Shown here piece by piece: positions 35,286 to 45,284 of a stretch of 64,000 nucleotides of DNA. A model generated the notes under the pieces. That model did not search any database. It had not been told where the DNA came from and saw nothing but the letters and a program-made list of their open reading frames with translations. Origin of the DNA: UBA6244 sp041582875 (GTDB taxonomy: Bacteria > Bacteroidota > Bacteroidia > Bacteroidales > F082); assembly GCA_041582875.1 (NCBI GenBank), contig JBFHGX010000003.1:24458-88457 (forward strand), given 5' to 3'. The first letter of the stretch is position 1. The number at the start of each line of letters is the position of its first letter. The position numbers and the translations under genes were made by a program.

Positions 35286-36647
35286 TTAAATCAATTTTTT
35301 TACCAGATCGACCACCCTGCTCAGGGGCACAATTTCGATGTTCAGTTTTGTGGTATCCAGCCCTTTTAGTCCGTATTTAGAAACAAATATTTGTTTAAAT
35401 CCCAACTTTTCCGCTTCCGCTATGCGGCTTTCCACACGCGACACCGCCCTGATTTCCCCAGAAAGACCCACCTCACCGGCAAAACATACATCCTGACCTA
35501 TGGCAATGTCTTCGGCAGAAGAAAGAATAGCTGCCACCACGGCCAAGTCGATGGCCGGATCATCAACACGCAACCCCCCTGCGATGTTTAAAAATACATC
35601 CTTTGAACTTAGTCGAAAACCGCTACGCTTTTCCAATACAGCCAACAACATATTTAAACGTCTTAAATCAAAACCGGTAGAAGATCGCTGTGGCGTTCCA
35701 TATGCAGCAGCGCCCACCAAAGCCTGAGTTTCGATAAGCATCGGTCGCTGGCCTTCAATCATGGCGGCTATGGCCACACCTGAGGTTTCTTCATCACGTT
35801 GACTTAACAAGAGTTCGCTGGGATTAGTTACTTCGCGCAAACCACCGGCACTCATTTCGTAAATACCCAATTCAGAAGTACTTCCATATCGATTTTTAAC
35901 CGATCGCAAAATTCTAAACCCATAATGCCGATCGCCTTCGAATTGAAGTACAGCATCCACCATATGTTCCAACACTTTAGGGCCGGCCAGGTTACCATCT
36001 TTGGTAATGTGTCCGATAAGCAAAACAGGAATATTGCTTGCTTTGGCATATTTTTGGAGTTCGCCGGCCGTTTCGCGAATTTGTGAAATACTTCCGGCAG
36101 AAGCTTCAATGGTATCGGTATGCAAGGTTTGGATACTATCGATGATAACCAGGTCGGGCATTAATTCCAGCGTATGCTGGAACAGATCGTTGGTAGCCGT
36201 TTCATTCAGAATATAGCAATCAGGATTTTTGCCTTGAAGCCGGTCGGCCCGCATCTTAATCTGTTGGTGACTTTCTTCTCCGGAAAGATAAAGTACTTTT
36301 TTTCCTTTCAGGTTCAAGGCCATTTGCAACAACAGAGTCGATTTACCAATTCCGGGTTCACCACCAATCAACACAATGGATCCGGGGACCAACCCTCCAC
36401 CCAGCACACGATTAAACTCGGTACTTTGTGTATCAATTCTGTCCTCGCTATGGTTAATAATTTGGTGAACCCGAACAGGCTTCGATTTGCTTTTATCAGG
36501 AACAAAGCCTGTTTTGGCAGGGTCTGTTTTATTAACCACTTCTTCATCAAAGGAATTCCACTCTCCACAGGTAGGACATTTTCCGATCCATTTGCCCGAG
36601 GCATGACCACAGTTTCGACAGAAGTACATGGTTTTTGCTTTGGCCAT
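35286..36647 (-). CDS. radA: DNA repair protein RadA
   Basis: This 453-residue protein helps process recombination intermediates and promotes branch migration. The N-terminal zinc finger has C10, C13, C24 and C27. The ATPase core has Walker A GGEPGIGKST (95-104), Walker B LVIIDSIQTL and the RadA-specific KNRYGST motif (usually KNRFG). The C-terminal Lon-protease-like domain (about 285-453) includes FLNIAGGLRVDDPAIDLAV. All parts are complete. A -7 element (TAACTTTG, 36684-36677 on the minus strand) lies 30 bases before the ATG at 36647. Confidence 0.97.
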   Translation of the reverse strand: MAKAKTMYFCRNCGHASGKWIGKCPTCGEWNSFDEEVVNKTDPAKTGFVPDKSKSKPVRVHQIINHSEDRIDTQSTEFNRVLGGGLVPGSIVLIGGEPGIGKSTLLLQMALNLKGKKVLYLSGEESHQQIKMRADRLQGKNPDCYILNETATNDLFQHTLELMPDLVIIDSIQTLHTDTIEASAGSISQIRETAGELQKYAKASNIPVLLIGHITKDGNLAGPKVLEHMVDAVLQFEGDRHYGFRILRSVKNRYGSTSELGIYEMSAGGLREVTNPSELLLSQRDEETSGVAIAAMIEGQRPMLIETQALVGAAAYGTPQRSSTGFDLRRLNMLLAVLEKRSGFRLSSKDVFLNIAGGLRVDDPAIDLAVVAAILSSAEDIAIGQDVCFAGEVGLSGEIRAVSRVESRIAEAEKLGFKQIFVSKYGLKGLDTTKLNIEIVPLSRVVDLVKKLI

Positions 36648-36721
36648 GAGGTTGTGCTGTTAGATTATTGATCCGACAAAGTTATCAATTTGATGAAATC
36701 AGAGAGGCAACCAAGATTCTT

Positions 36722-38593
36722 TTAAAAAGTGGGTACTGTAAAAGTGAAACAGCTTCCCTGGCCTTCGGTGCTTTCCACAGAAATTTTTCCGCCCCATTTA
36801 TTAACAAAGTCGTGGCAAAGCACAAGGCCTATTCCAGTTCCTTTTTCCTGATTCGTTCCGGGACGTGAGAAATAGGATTCAATATTGAACAGCCTGAGTC
36901 TTTCCTCCTCAGGAATACCAATTCCCTGATCTTTCACTCTCACAAAAACAGTCTTGTTTAATCGTTCTGCTTCGATGCTTATCCGATTACCCGGATGTGA
37001 ATATTTAATGGCATTCGACACCAAATTCCGCAGAACAGTTAAAAACATATTTCGATCAATAAGCGCCATTAAATCCTGATCCACGACCAAGTCTATACCA
37101 ATATCTTTGTTTGTCGCATTGCCTTGCAGCAGCACCATGGTGTCTTCAATCAATGGGTAGAGTTTCAACTCATGGGGTTGATATGTAATAACGTTGGTTT
37201 GTAGCCGGGCCCAGTCAAGCAAATTTTCGAGTAATTTAAACCCTTGCGAAGAAGATTGATGAAGTGATTCAAGAAATTCCCTGATTTGCGTTTCATCGAA
37301 CAACTCCAGGTTTGTTTGAAGAATATCAGTAAACGAAATCATGGCACTCAGCGGGCTTTTTAAATCGTGTGCCACCATATGGAAAAAGCGGTCCTTGGTA
37401 GCATTGAGCAACATCAGCTCTTTGTTTTTTGAGGCAATTAGACTGTTCTGAGCTTTTAATCTTCGGTTTAGCCGATTCTTAAGTGCAAGATTCCTCCAAA
37501 GAAGCAAAGCCAATAACAACAGCACAAATCCGACAAGAAAATAAATGCCATTGAGGAGTTTTTGATTTTTGATACGCTCTTCCTGCTGGTCAAAAGAATG
37601 TTTTAACTCTTTATTTTCCAAATCCTTTTGAAGCATATGAAGGTAGTTCATTTCTTGCTCTTTTTCTTTATTAAGGAGACTGTCTGACAGTTGCTTAAAG
37701 GCAATTTGATTAACATACGCATTCTGAAAATCGCCTTTAGCAGCATAAGCTTGAGCCAGAATTTCACGAATACGTTGTAAATCCCACAGCGCATGAATAT
37801 CTTTGGCCAGCGTATCGCTTATTAAAGCATACCTTATCGCCTCATTGGGGTATCCTAATTTGAGCGAGGTTCGCGCAATTCCGGAAAGGGCATAGCAGCG
37901 CTCCCAATTGTTGTTGTAATTCTTGTCTTTTACAATAATGGAATAAAAGTCAAATGCCTTTCTGAATTCACCTCGCTCGAAATAAATTTCGCCAAGCAGA
38001 TTATAGGTTCGCATTTTTTCGCGGGGATACTCAATCAAATCACAAACTTCCTGGGCTTTGTATGTATAATACAAAGCACTATCGAATTCTTTTAAGGAAG
38101 AAAAGACGATTCCCAGATTAAAGAAATTTTTTTCCATCATTAGTGAATCTTTTAGTTGTTCACAAAGCACAATTGATTTTCTATGGTATTCAATGGCCTG
38201 GTTATTTTTACCCTGGGCACTCAAAATGATACCTATATTATTGTATCCAATGGCAATTCCTGTTTTATTTCTGTTCAATTGAGACAATTTCAGGGATTCA
38301 AAAAAGGAGTTGAGTGCCTGATGGTAATCGCCAAGAATATAGTAAGCACCACCAATTTTACTAATAACACCGATCATGCCACTGGTATCATTCTCTAGCT
38401 GAGCCATTTCCAATGCTTCAACATAGTATATGTTGGCAGAATCAGGAAGTTCAAATTTTAAGTCATCTGCCTTCCGAACTAATAACTTAATATTATCACT
38501 TGAAGTTTCCAACAACTCCACATGAGACTGGCTCAAAAGCGTTGATACCGGGAACAGAAACAGGGAAAATAAGATGAAATATAAAATTTTCAA
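36722..38593 (-). CDS. TPR-containing sensor histidine kinase
   Basis: This protein is about 623 residues from a TTG at 38593, which gives the signal-like MKILYFILFSLFLFPVSTLLSQ; a TTG at 38635 would add 14 residues, and no ATG is available. Periplasmic TPR repeats (about 40-320) precede a transmembrane helix (NGIYFLVGFVLLLLALLLW), a HisKA domain with the phosphorylated His in FHMVAHDLKSPLS (residue 409 from 38593) and a HATPase domain (LVSNAIKYSHPGN, VKDQGIGIPEEE, GTGIGLVLCHDFV). No receiver or DNA-binding domain is attached and no response regulator lies next to it. The start is uncertain. Confidence 0.85.
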   Translation of the reverse strand: MKILYFILFSLFLFPVSTLLSQSHVELLETSSDNIKLLVRKADDLKFELPDSANIYYVEALEMAQLENDTSGMIGVISKIGGAYYILGDYHQALNSFFESLKLSQLNRNKTGIAIGYNNIGIILSAQGKNNQAIEYHRKSIVLCEQLKDSLMMEKNFFNLGIVFSSLKEFDSALYYTYKAQEVCDLIEYPREKMRTYNLLGEIYFERGEFRKAFDFYSIIVKDKNYNNNWERCYALSGIARTSLKLGYPNEAIRYALISDTLAKDIHALWDLQRIREILAQAYAAKGDFQNAYVNQIAFKQLSDSLLNKEKEQEMNYLHMLQKDLENKELKHSFDQQEERIKNQKLLNGIYFLVGFVLLLLALLLWRNLALKNRLNRRLKAQNSLIASKNKELMLLNATKDRFFHMVAHDLKSPLSAMISFTDILQTNLELFDETQIREFLESLHQSSSQGFKLLENLLDWARLQTNVITYQPHELKLYPLIEDTMVLLQGNATNKDIGIDLVVDQDLMALIDRNMFLTVLRNLVSNAIKYSHPGNRISIEAERLNKTVFVRVKDQGIGIPEEERLRLFNIESYFSRPGTNQEKGTGIGLVLCHDFVNKWGGKISVESTEGQGSCFTFTVPTF

Positions 38594-38828
38594 GTTTTGT
38601 TTTTTAAATGATTGGAATGTGATGGCTCGTAGCAATCTTTATTTAATTATATTGGTAATGCTAAAGTACAAAAAAAAAGGATGTGCAACAATTTTTGTGG
38701 TTTTCTGGTCTTTTGGAATTAAACATCCATAATCGTTTAAATTTATCGATGAGATATTTTTAGGGTAATGAGATATTTGCATATCTTCGAAGATTAAATC
38801 GATGAGCGCTTACTAAACCACTTTGTTA

Positions 38829-41800
38829 ATGAAGAGTCTGATCATTCGCTTGACTAGTATATTAATGATACTGTTCATAACAACCAGAGTTTATGCAGTT
38901 GAAGATAAAATTTTCAATATTGAAAAGCGAATTGTTTTACAACAGGGATTAAGTCAGAGCAGGATACAATGCATTCTTGAGGATGACCGGGGTTTTATGT
39001 GGTTTGGCACTGCAGACGGACTTAACCGGTATGATGGCTATTCCTTCAAAATTTTCAGAAACAAAGTTGGTGACAGCACTTCACTTCCTAACAATATTGT
39101 CAACTCCATGGTTGAAGACCAAGAGGGCAATATTTGGATAGGAACGAACAATGGGATGGTGATATTTAATCCTTATTCAGAAAAATGTATTTCGTTGGCT
39201 GAAACCGACTCAACCCTCATCGGGCTGGGTGCCAACCTAATAAAAAATTGTGTGATTGATCATCAGCAAAATATTTGGTGTGGCACCAATGGCTATGGAG
39301 TTTTTAAAATTGATGCAAAAACCCATCAAAAACAGTATTTTTTTTATGATTCTTCTGATTCGCTTTTTTTGAACAGTGTTTTTGAATTATTTATCGATAG
39401 TAAAAACAGGCTTTGGATAGGTAGTTTTCCTGAAAAAGAAATTCCCGTTTATTTAATCAACAATGACTCATTGGTACTTTTTGACGTGGAAGGAATCGTA
39501 AAACAACAAGAAAAGGGATATAAGGTAACCTCATTTTATGAAGATCAAAATCACAGAATTTGGATGAGCATAGTTGATTACTATGGACAAAAAGGGGGAT
39601 TATTCTATTTAGAATCGAATGGAGTGCATTTTAATAGTTACAAATCCTATTTAGACCCCCTATTTTTAAAACAATACAAAGATAGTTTCAATGCTATTAT
39701 TTCCATTGTAGAAGATTCCAGAACCGGTAAAATAATTTTTGGTAGCATGCTTAGTGGAGTTTTTACATTTCAGTTCGGAGAAACGCCCAAGGCCTATTAT
39801 TCAAAATCCCCCAATTTAGATCCAAAAATACTAAATCTCTTATCTGGCTCAAACAACATCTTATGGATTGGAACCAATGGTTATGGAGTTGAATTTTCGA
39901 TTCCCAGCAGCACCTTTTTCCATCAAATCAACAAGAAAACAACCAATGGATTTACCATTGAGAGCATTCGGGCTTTTACGGAGGATAGCCAATATTATTG
40001 GGTAGGAGGTTATTATGGCCTAGCGAAAATAGATAAAGATTTTAGTCAATTCGAAACCATCTTTAATTCGAGTGTATTTACATTGGCTAATAATAACATA
40101 GATAAAAACCTACTTTTGATAGGCTCAGAGGGTGGTGGTTTGCAGTTTATTAACAAAAAGAACCATGCTTGGTCACAAGGTTTGCAATTTGACAGCCCGA
40201 CACAGAATCTTTCGGTGAGATACATACAGAAAATATTTCCTGTATCCGATACTCTTATGCTCATAGGCGCTTTCAATGGATTATTCAGTGTAAACCCCAA
40301 AACCACTGCTACCGGTTCGTTTCCTTTTCACACTTCACCCATCAGTTCAACCTATTTAAAAGTACAATCCATATCAAAAGTCAATCATGGAAAAATATTG
40401 ATAGGATATGCTGATGGGACAATCGGACAAGTGGACTTGGATAAAAAACAAGTGGTCACCTTTGAGCTGATGCCAAAAATACAGCAATACATTAACTACA
40501 ATCCTGTTAATTGTATTTACCAAAACGATCAAGACATCTATTGGGTTGCTACTACAAATGGATTATTGAAAGTTTCGGAAACCGGCTCACAAATCAGGTT
40601 TTTTACCGAGAAAGACGGTTTGCCCAACAGCCATATTTACGGTATACTTCCCGATGACGATGACAACCTCTGGTTAAGTACCAACAATGGGATTTCGTGT
40701 TATAACCCAAAAGAAGATGTTTTCAGAAACTATGATATAAGTGATGGACTTCAAAGCAATGAGTTTAATACCGGAGCCTATTACAAGGCCATGAATGGCA
40801 CCCTTTTCTTTGGAGGAATCAATGGGTTTAATTACTTCAATCCCGAAGAGATAAAACAAAACAGTATTGTCCCTCACATTGAGATAACCGGAATAAAAAT
40901 AGCCAACAATACGTTAATACTGACCAAAGAGCAATGGGCACAGCATCGCCTGACCATACAACCAGACGAGGAAGTGTTTACCATTGAGTTTGCCGGACTT
41001 AGTTATGTAAACAGCGATAAAAATCAATATAAATATCGCATAAGTGAAATAAATCCGGAATGGGTAAATCTGGGAAGTCAGCATCAAATCACCTTCAATA
41101 GCATGTCGCCAGGTAAATATACGCTTGAAATTCTGGCGGCTAACAATCATGGTTATTGGCTCCAAAAACCCTACCAGTTTACTATTGAAGTTTTACCTAC
41201 CTTTTTTGAATCTTCATTATTTGTTTTATTACTGACTATTTTACTTGCACTGATTGTGTTAACAGGGGTCAAATTAAGACTGCGACAACTCAATCACCAA
41301 AAAAAGAAATTACAATTATACGCCGATAAGCAAACAGCCAATCTGAGAAATGCCAACAAAACCTTAAAAGATGAAATTGTTAAACACAAAATAACGACTG
41401 AAAAATTGCATACCTCAAATGAAACCAAGGATAAATTTCTTTCGATCATTGGTCATGATCTAATTGGCCCCTTGGGCGTAATCCAGGGCTTCTCCGAATT
41501 GCTAAGTGATAAAAAAGATGACTTTTCTGAACAGGAGAAAAAAACATTTATTGAAACCATTAACCAAACAAGCAAGGAACTTAATTCTTTGTTAGTTAAT
41601 TTACTTCAATGGTCCAAATTAAAAAGTGATACCATACCTTTAAATCCGAGATTGATCCATTTGAAACAAGTTATCAACGATACAGTATTATTACACAAGG
41701 GAAATATTGAAAGAAAAAACATCCATCTTCAAATTGATGTAGCTACTGAATCAACCGTATTTATCGATAAAAACATTCTGTCAACCATCTTGCGCAACCT

Positions 41801-42110
41801 GCTTTCGAATGCCATAAAATTTACCCCACAAAAAGGGCAAATTACGATTAAATCAGAAACCAAAGGTCTGGTGGAAGTGATCAGTATTATTGATAGTGGG
41901 ATTGGGATTTCCATCGAAAATCAAGCTAAAATCCTCAATCCAGGCATCAACTATTCCACCAAAGGCACCAACAATGAGTCGGGAACAGGCCTGGGTCTGG
42001 GCCTGGTAAGCGAATTCGTAACCCTAAGCCATGGCAACATTAAAGTGGTCAGCGAACCCGGCAATGGAGCCACCTTTGAAATCACCATCCCCAAAACTGA
42101 ACCAACCTAA
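38829..42110 (+). CDS. Two-component propeller sensor histidine kinase (no receiver or HTH)
   Basis: This is a 1093-residue membrane sensor starting at ATG 38829 (an in-frame TTG lies 6 bases upstream). After a signal peptide comes a large periplasmic propeller of Reg_prop repeats (WFGTADGLNRYDG, IWIGTNNGMV, IWCGTNGYGV, LWIGTNGYGVEF, LWLSTNNGISCYNP), then a Y_Y_Y domain (YRISEINPEWVNLG...), one transmembrane helix (about 797-820), a HisKA domain with FLSIIGHDLIGPLG (H876) and a HATPase domain (SNAIKFTPQKG, DSGIGI, GTGLGLGLV). Bacteroidota hybrid two-component systems of this build usually continue with a receiver and AraC HTH; both are absent. The GH92 gene follows after 7 bases. Confidence 0.9.
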   Translation: MKSLIIRLTSILMILFITTRVYAVEDKIFNIEKRIVLQQGLSQSRIQCILEDDRGFMWFGTADGLNRYDGYSFKIFRNKVGDSTSLPNNIVNSMVEDQEGNIWIGTNNGMVIFNPYSEKCISLAETDSTLIGLGANLIKNCVIDHQQNIWCGTNGYGVFKIDAKTHQKQYFFYDSSDSLFLNSVFELFIDSKNRLWIGSFPEKEIPVYLINNDSLVLFDVEGIVKQQEKGYKVTSFYEDQNHRIWMSIVDYYGQKGGLFYLESNGVHFNSYKSYLDPLFLKQYKDSFNAIISIVEDSRTGKIIFGSMLSGVFTFQFGETPKAYYSKSPNLDPKILNLLSGSNNILWIGTNGYGVEFSIPSSTFFHQINKKTTNGFTIESIRAFTEDSQYYWVGGYYGLAKIDKDFSQFETIFNSSVFTLANNNIDKNLLLIGSEGGGLQFINKKNHAWSQGLQFDSPTQNLSVRYIQKIFPVSDTLMLIGAFNGLFSVNPKTTATGSFPFHTSPISSTYLKVQSISKVNHGKILIGYADGTIGQVDLDKKQVVTFELMPKIQQYINYNPVNCIYQNDQDIYWVATTNGLLKVSETGSQIRFFTEKDGLPNSHIYGILPDDDDNLWLSTNNGISCYNPKEDVFRNYDISDGLQSNEFNTGAYYKAMNGTLFFGGINGFNYFNPEEIKQNSIVPHIEITGIKIANNTLILTKEQWAQHRLTIQPDEEVFTIEFAGLSYVNSDKNQYKYRISEINPEWVNLGSQHQITFNSMSPGKYTLEILAANNHGYWLQKPYQFTIEVLPTFFESSLFVLLLTILLALIVLTGVKLRLRQLNHQKKKLQLYADKQTANLRNANKTLKDEIVKHKITTEKLHTSNETKDKFLSIIGHDLIGPLGVIQGFSELLSDKKDDFSEQEKKTFIETINQTSKELNSLLVNLLQWSKLKSDTIPLNPRLIHLKQVINDTVLLHKGNIERKNIHLQIDVATESTVFIDKNILSTILRNLLSNAIKFTPQKGQITIKSETKGLVEVISIIDSGIGISIENQAKILNPGINYSTKGTNNESGTGLGLGLVSEFVTLSHGNIKVVSEPGNGATFEITIPKTEPT

Positions 42111-42117
42111 CCAGTAC

Positions 42118-44424
42118 ATGATAAAAAATAAAATCACAGCAATCGTTATTGGCATGTTGATATCCTGTCAGTTGTCCAATGCTCAAAAGGTCATCCAAGA
42201 TCTGTCAGTTTATGTAAATCCATTTATTGGCACCAAGAACATGGGACATACCTTTCCTGGCGCAACTGTCCCTTTCGGAATGGTTCAATTGAGTCCGGAA
42301 ACCGGTAACGAACCCATGTTTCGAAATGGCAGCTACAACAAAACCGCCTATCAATACTGTTCAGGATATCAATACAACGACAGTGTGATTTATGGATTCA
42401 GTCATACCCATTTCAGCGGAACAGGGCACAGCGATCTGGGCGATTTTCTGATCATGCCAACCACAGGCAAACTCCGATTAGAACCAGGTGATCCTAACCA
42501 GACAGAAAGCGGCTATTACTCTTATTTTTCACATGATGAGGAATCGGCATCACCGGGTTACTATCAGGTGAATCTTAATTCCTACGGAATTCATGCAGAA
42601 CTGACTTCCACCGAAAGGGTTGGGTTTCATCAATATGCTTTCCCTGAAACCGATAGTGCCCACATTCTACTTGATCTCATGGCCAATATTTATAATTATG
42701 ATGACAAAAATGTATGGACTTTTGTTCGGGTTGAAAATGATACTCTCATTACAGGATACCGCCAAACATCAGGTTGGGCACGTACACGTACACTTTATTT
42801 TGCCATGGTTTTTTCGAAACCCACCATCTCATATGGACATAAAAAATACGACCAATCTCCTTACAAGGGATTCTGGCGTAAGTTTAATGAGGAAGATAAT
42901 TTTCCAGAGATGGCAGGGAAAAACATCCGGGCTCATTTTGATTTTAAAACAACATCAGGAGAGAAAATCAAAATAAAATTTGCCCTCTCAGCGGTAAGCA
43001 CAGAGGGTGCACTAAAAAATCTTCAAGCCGAAATTCCCGGCTGGGACTTCGAAAAGGTAAAGGAAGATGCACACCAAGACTGGAATCAACAGCTCAATAA
43101 AATTCAGGTAGAAATGCAAAATTCCGATCAGATGGAATCGTTTTATACCGCCTTGTATCATACCATGCTAAGTCCTGTGGTTTTTGAGGATGTGGATGGC
43201 CAATACCGGGGACTGGATGGAAACATCCATGTTTCAGATGGTTTTACCAACTACACCATTTTTTCGCTTTGGGATACCTACCGTGCGCTGCATCCATTGT
43301 ACAATTTGATAGAACCTGCCCGCAATCAGGACATGATAAAATCGATGTTGGTACACTACGATCAAAGTGTTCACCACATGTTGCCCATCTGGAGTCATTA
43401 TGCCAACGAAAACTGGTGTATGATTGGATACCATGCTGTTTCCGTTCTGGCCGATGCAGCTGCAAAAGGAAATACCGATTTTGGATTAAAACGTGGTCTT
43501 GATGCTGCAGTACAAACTTCTCAGGTGGCTTATTTTGATGGAATTGGATCGTACATGGAATTGGGCTATGTGCCCGAAGACAAGAGTGGATCCTCGGTAT
43601 CAAAAACGCTTGAATATGCTTATGATGATTGGTGTATAGCTCAATTAGCCCAGTTGACTGACGACGAGGTAAATACATTGATTTATCAAAAAAGAGCCTT
43701 GAATTATCGAAATGTTTTCAATCCGCAATCCAACTTCATGCAGCCCAAGCTTTCGGATGGAAGTTGGAAAACTCCCTTCGATGCCATGGAAACACATGAC
43801 CAAGGATTTATTGAAGGTAATGCATGGAATTACGGCTTATATGTCCCTCAACATCCGGATAGTTTAATTGCTATGATGGGTGGTAAAGATGCCTTTTCGT
43901 CCCATTTAGATTCCTTGTTTACCATGCATCTCGACGACAGTTATTTTGAAAAAACCGAAGATATTACCCGCGATGGCATCATTGGCAACTACGTGCATGG
44001 CAACGAACCTGGTCATCATATTCCCTATTTATACAATTGGACCAACGACCCTTGGAAGACTCAGGCACAGGTGCGCATGATTATGGAATCCATGTATGGA
44101 AATGCCCCCGATGGATTGTGTGGTAACGACGATGCTGGTCAAATGTCGGCCTGGTATATTTTTAGTGCGTTGGGTTTTTATCCTGTTTGTCCGGGATCGA
44201 TCGACTACGCTTTGGGAAGTCCTTTGGTGGAAAATGCCACTATTTATCTTGAAAACGGAAACACATTACACATAAAAGCAAAAAACCAAAGCACCAAAAA
44301 TGTGTATGTAAAAAAGGTGATTTTGAATGGATTTGAACTTACCACAACAAACCTTAATCACAATGAACTGATGAAGGGTGGCCAATTGGAATTTATCATG
44401 ACATCACACCCTGCAAAATATTAG
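42118..44424 (+). CDS. GH92 family alpha-mannosidase-like glycosidase
   Basis: This 768-residue exported enzyme starts at ATG 42118, giving the signal peptide MIKNKITAIVIGMLISC... ending LSNAQ. An in-frame start inside the kinase gene is rejected because it lacks a signal peptide. GH92 landmarks are VNPFIGT near the N-terminus, GATVPFGMVQLSP, FSHTHFSGTGHSD, YHTMLSPVVF, HGNEPGHHIPYLYNW and GNDDAGQMSAWYIFSALGF. GH92 enzymes are calcium-dependent inverting exo-alpha-mannosidases acting on N-glycans or yeast mannan. Linkage specificity is not readable. The cysteine in the signal (ISCQL) could instead be a lipobox. It is probably co-transcribed with the upstream sensor kinase. Confidence 0.9.
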   Translation: MIKNKITAIVIGMLISCQLSNAQKVIQDLSVYVNPFIGTKNMGHTFPGATVPFGMVQLSPETGNEPMFRNGSYNKTAYQYCSGYQYNDSVIYGFSHTHFSGTGHSDLGDFLIMPTTGKLRLEPGDPNQTESGYYSYFSHDEESASPGYYQVNLNSYGIHAELTSTERVGFHQYAFPETDSAHILLDLMANIYNYDDKNVWTFVRVENDTLITGYRQTSGWARTRTLYFAMVFSKPTISYGHKKYDQSPYKGFWRKFNEEDNFPEMAGKNIRAHFDFKTTSGEKIKIKFALSAVSTEGALKNLQAEIPGWDFEKVKEDAHQDWNQQLNKIQVEMQNSDQMESFYTALYHTMLSPVVFEDVDGQYRGLDGNIHVSDGFTNYTIFSLWDTYRALHPLYNLIEPARNQDMIKSMLVHYDQSVHHMLPIWSHYANENWCMIGYHAVSVLADAAAKGNTDFGLKRGLDAAVQTSQVAYFDGIGSYMELGYVPEDKSGSSVSKTLEYAYDDWCIAQLAQLTDDEVNTLIYQKRALNYRNVFNPQSNFMQPKLSDGSWKTPFDAMETHDQGFIEGNAWNYGLYVPQHPDSLIAMMGGKDAFSSHLDSLFTMHLDDSYFEKTEDITRDGIIGNYVHGNEPGHHIPYLYNWTNDPWKTQAQVRMIMESMYGNAPDGLCGNDDAGQMSAWYIFSALGFYPVCPGSIDYALGSPLVENATIYLENGNTLHIKAKNQSTKNVYVKKVILNGFELTTTNLNHNELMKGGQLEFIMTSHPAKY

Positions 44425-44484
44425 GATGTAAGTATTGCTGATCAAAAAAATAGTTAAAAGTTAGCTCAATACGGGAGCAAGACA

Positions 44485-44865
44485 CTAGCCATTCACCCAA
44501 TCGAAAGCGGCTTTCAGGTCATTCATATGAAAATATTTCTCAGCTCTTCCTGCTTTTTCATTTCCGAAAAAAGCATTATCAACCTTTACCATAAACTCTT
44601 CGGCTTTGCTATCACCCACAATTGCAATACGGCCACAATTTTTTAAATGCTTTACGCCATAGACTCCATCATTCCACATGGCTTTCCAGCTACTTTTGGT
44701 AAGACTAAAACCGTCGATTCTAATCAATAAATTGACTTGCTTTAATCCGGCCTTCAATTTTTCATCAAATAAATTTTCAAGGTTTTTTTCATCAGTTGTT
44801 TCATAACCACCTACAATGGCCAGGGCAATGGTTTTTTCGGAAGCTCCTTCAATAATTTTAATCAT
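44485..44865 (-). CDS. SpoIIAA-like (STAS-fold) protein
   Basis: This 126-residue cytoplasmic protein begins MIKIIEGASEKTIALAIVGG and shows the alternating strand-helix pattern of the SpoIIAA-like family (PF11964), including VNLLIRIDGFSL, CGRIAIVGDSKAEEF and the C-terminal AEKYFHMNDLKAAFDWVNG. STAS-fold proteins often serve as regulatory or lipid-binding modules; this family has no assigned role. It stands alone, convergent to GH92. Confidence 0.75.
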   Translation of the reverse strand: MIKIIEGASEKTIALAIVGGYETTDEKNLENLFDEKLKAGLKQVNLLIRIDGFSLTKSSWKAMWNDGVYGVKHLKNCGRIAIVGDSKAEEFMVKVDNAFFGNEKAGRAEKYFHMNDLKAAFDWVNG

Positions 44866-45284
44866 AACATTGGTCTTTAGAAAATGAATATTACTGATAT
44901 ATAGAATGATACAAATGTAGTGAAGTTATTCTGTTTTTCAAAGCTGCCATTTTAATATCTTTTAATACAGAGTCAATCACAACGCTTTTAGACTATGATA
45001 CTCAAAACCTGAGAGCCTTTATGAACCATCTGATCATCTATCGGATTCAGTTATATCATACAAGGGACTTGGATCATCAAATTAGAAAACTTTAAAATTT
45101 GAAGGTGCTATACATGGAGAAACCTCTTGGAAACAACAGATGGATATTCCGATTGCTTTTTTGTGGGGGACAATATAAACTTAGTAAAAAGAGAGATAGA
45201 AAATAGTTGTTGATCTCAATAAAAAGATTCAATTGGAACAATATTTTTTAACTACCTTTATAGCGCCTAAATACCTGTGAACCC
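44866..45284. other. Intergenic region before the FG-GAP kinase
   Basis: This 419-base gap contains a promoter-like pair at 45233-45260 and a 12-base string TACAGAGTCAAT (44966-44977) that recurs at 47883-47894. A 24-codon ORF (45020-45094) looks incidental. I see no RNA gene. Confidence 0.5.
45233..45260 (+). promoter_or_regulatory. Promoter-like element for the FG-GAP histidine kinase
   Basis: TTG (45233-45235) is followed after 17 bases by TACCTTTA (45253-45260), one mismatch from TAnnTTTG. Transcription would start near 45266, about 19 bases before the ATG at 45285. Confidence 0.4.

Noticed and set aside
43244..43678. 144-codon minus-strand ORF
   Set aside because: It lies antisense within the GH92 catalytic region and has no family features.
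45020..45094. 24-codon ORF in the gap before the FG-GAP kinase gene
   Set aside because: It has no signal, no promoter directly upstream and no conserved-looking composition; probably incidental.
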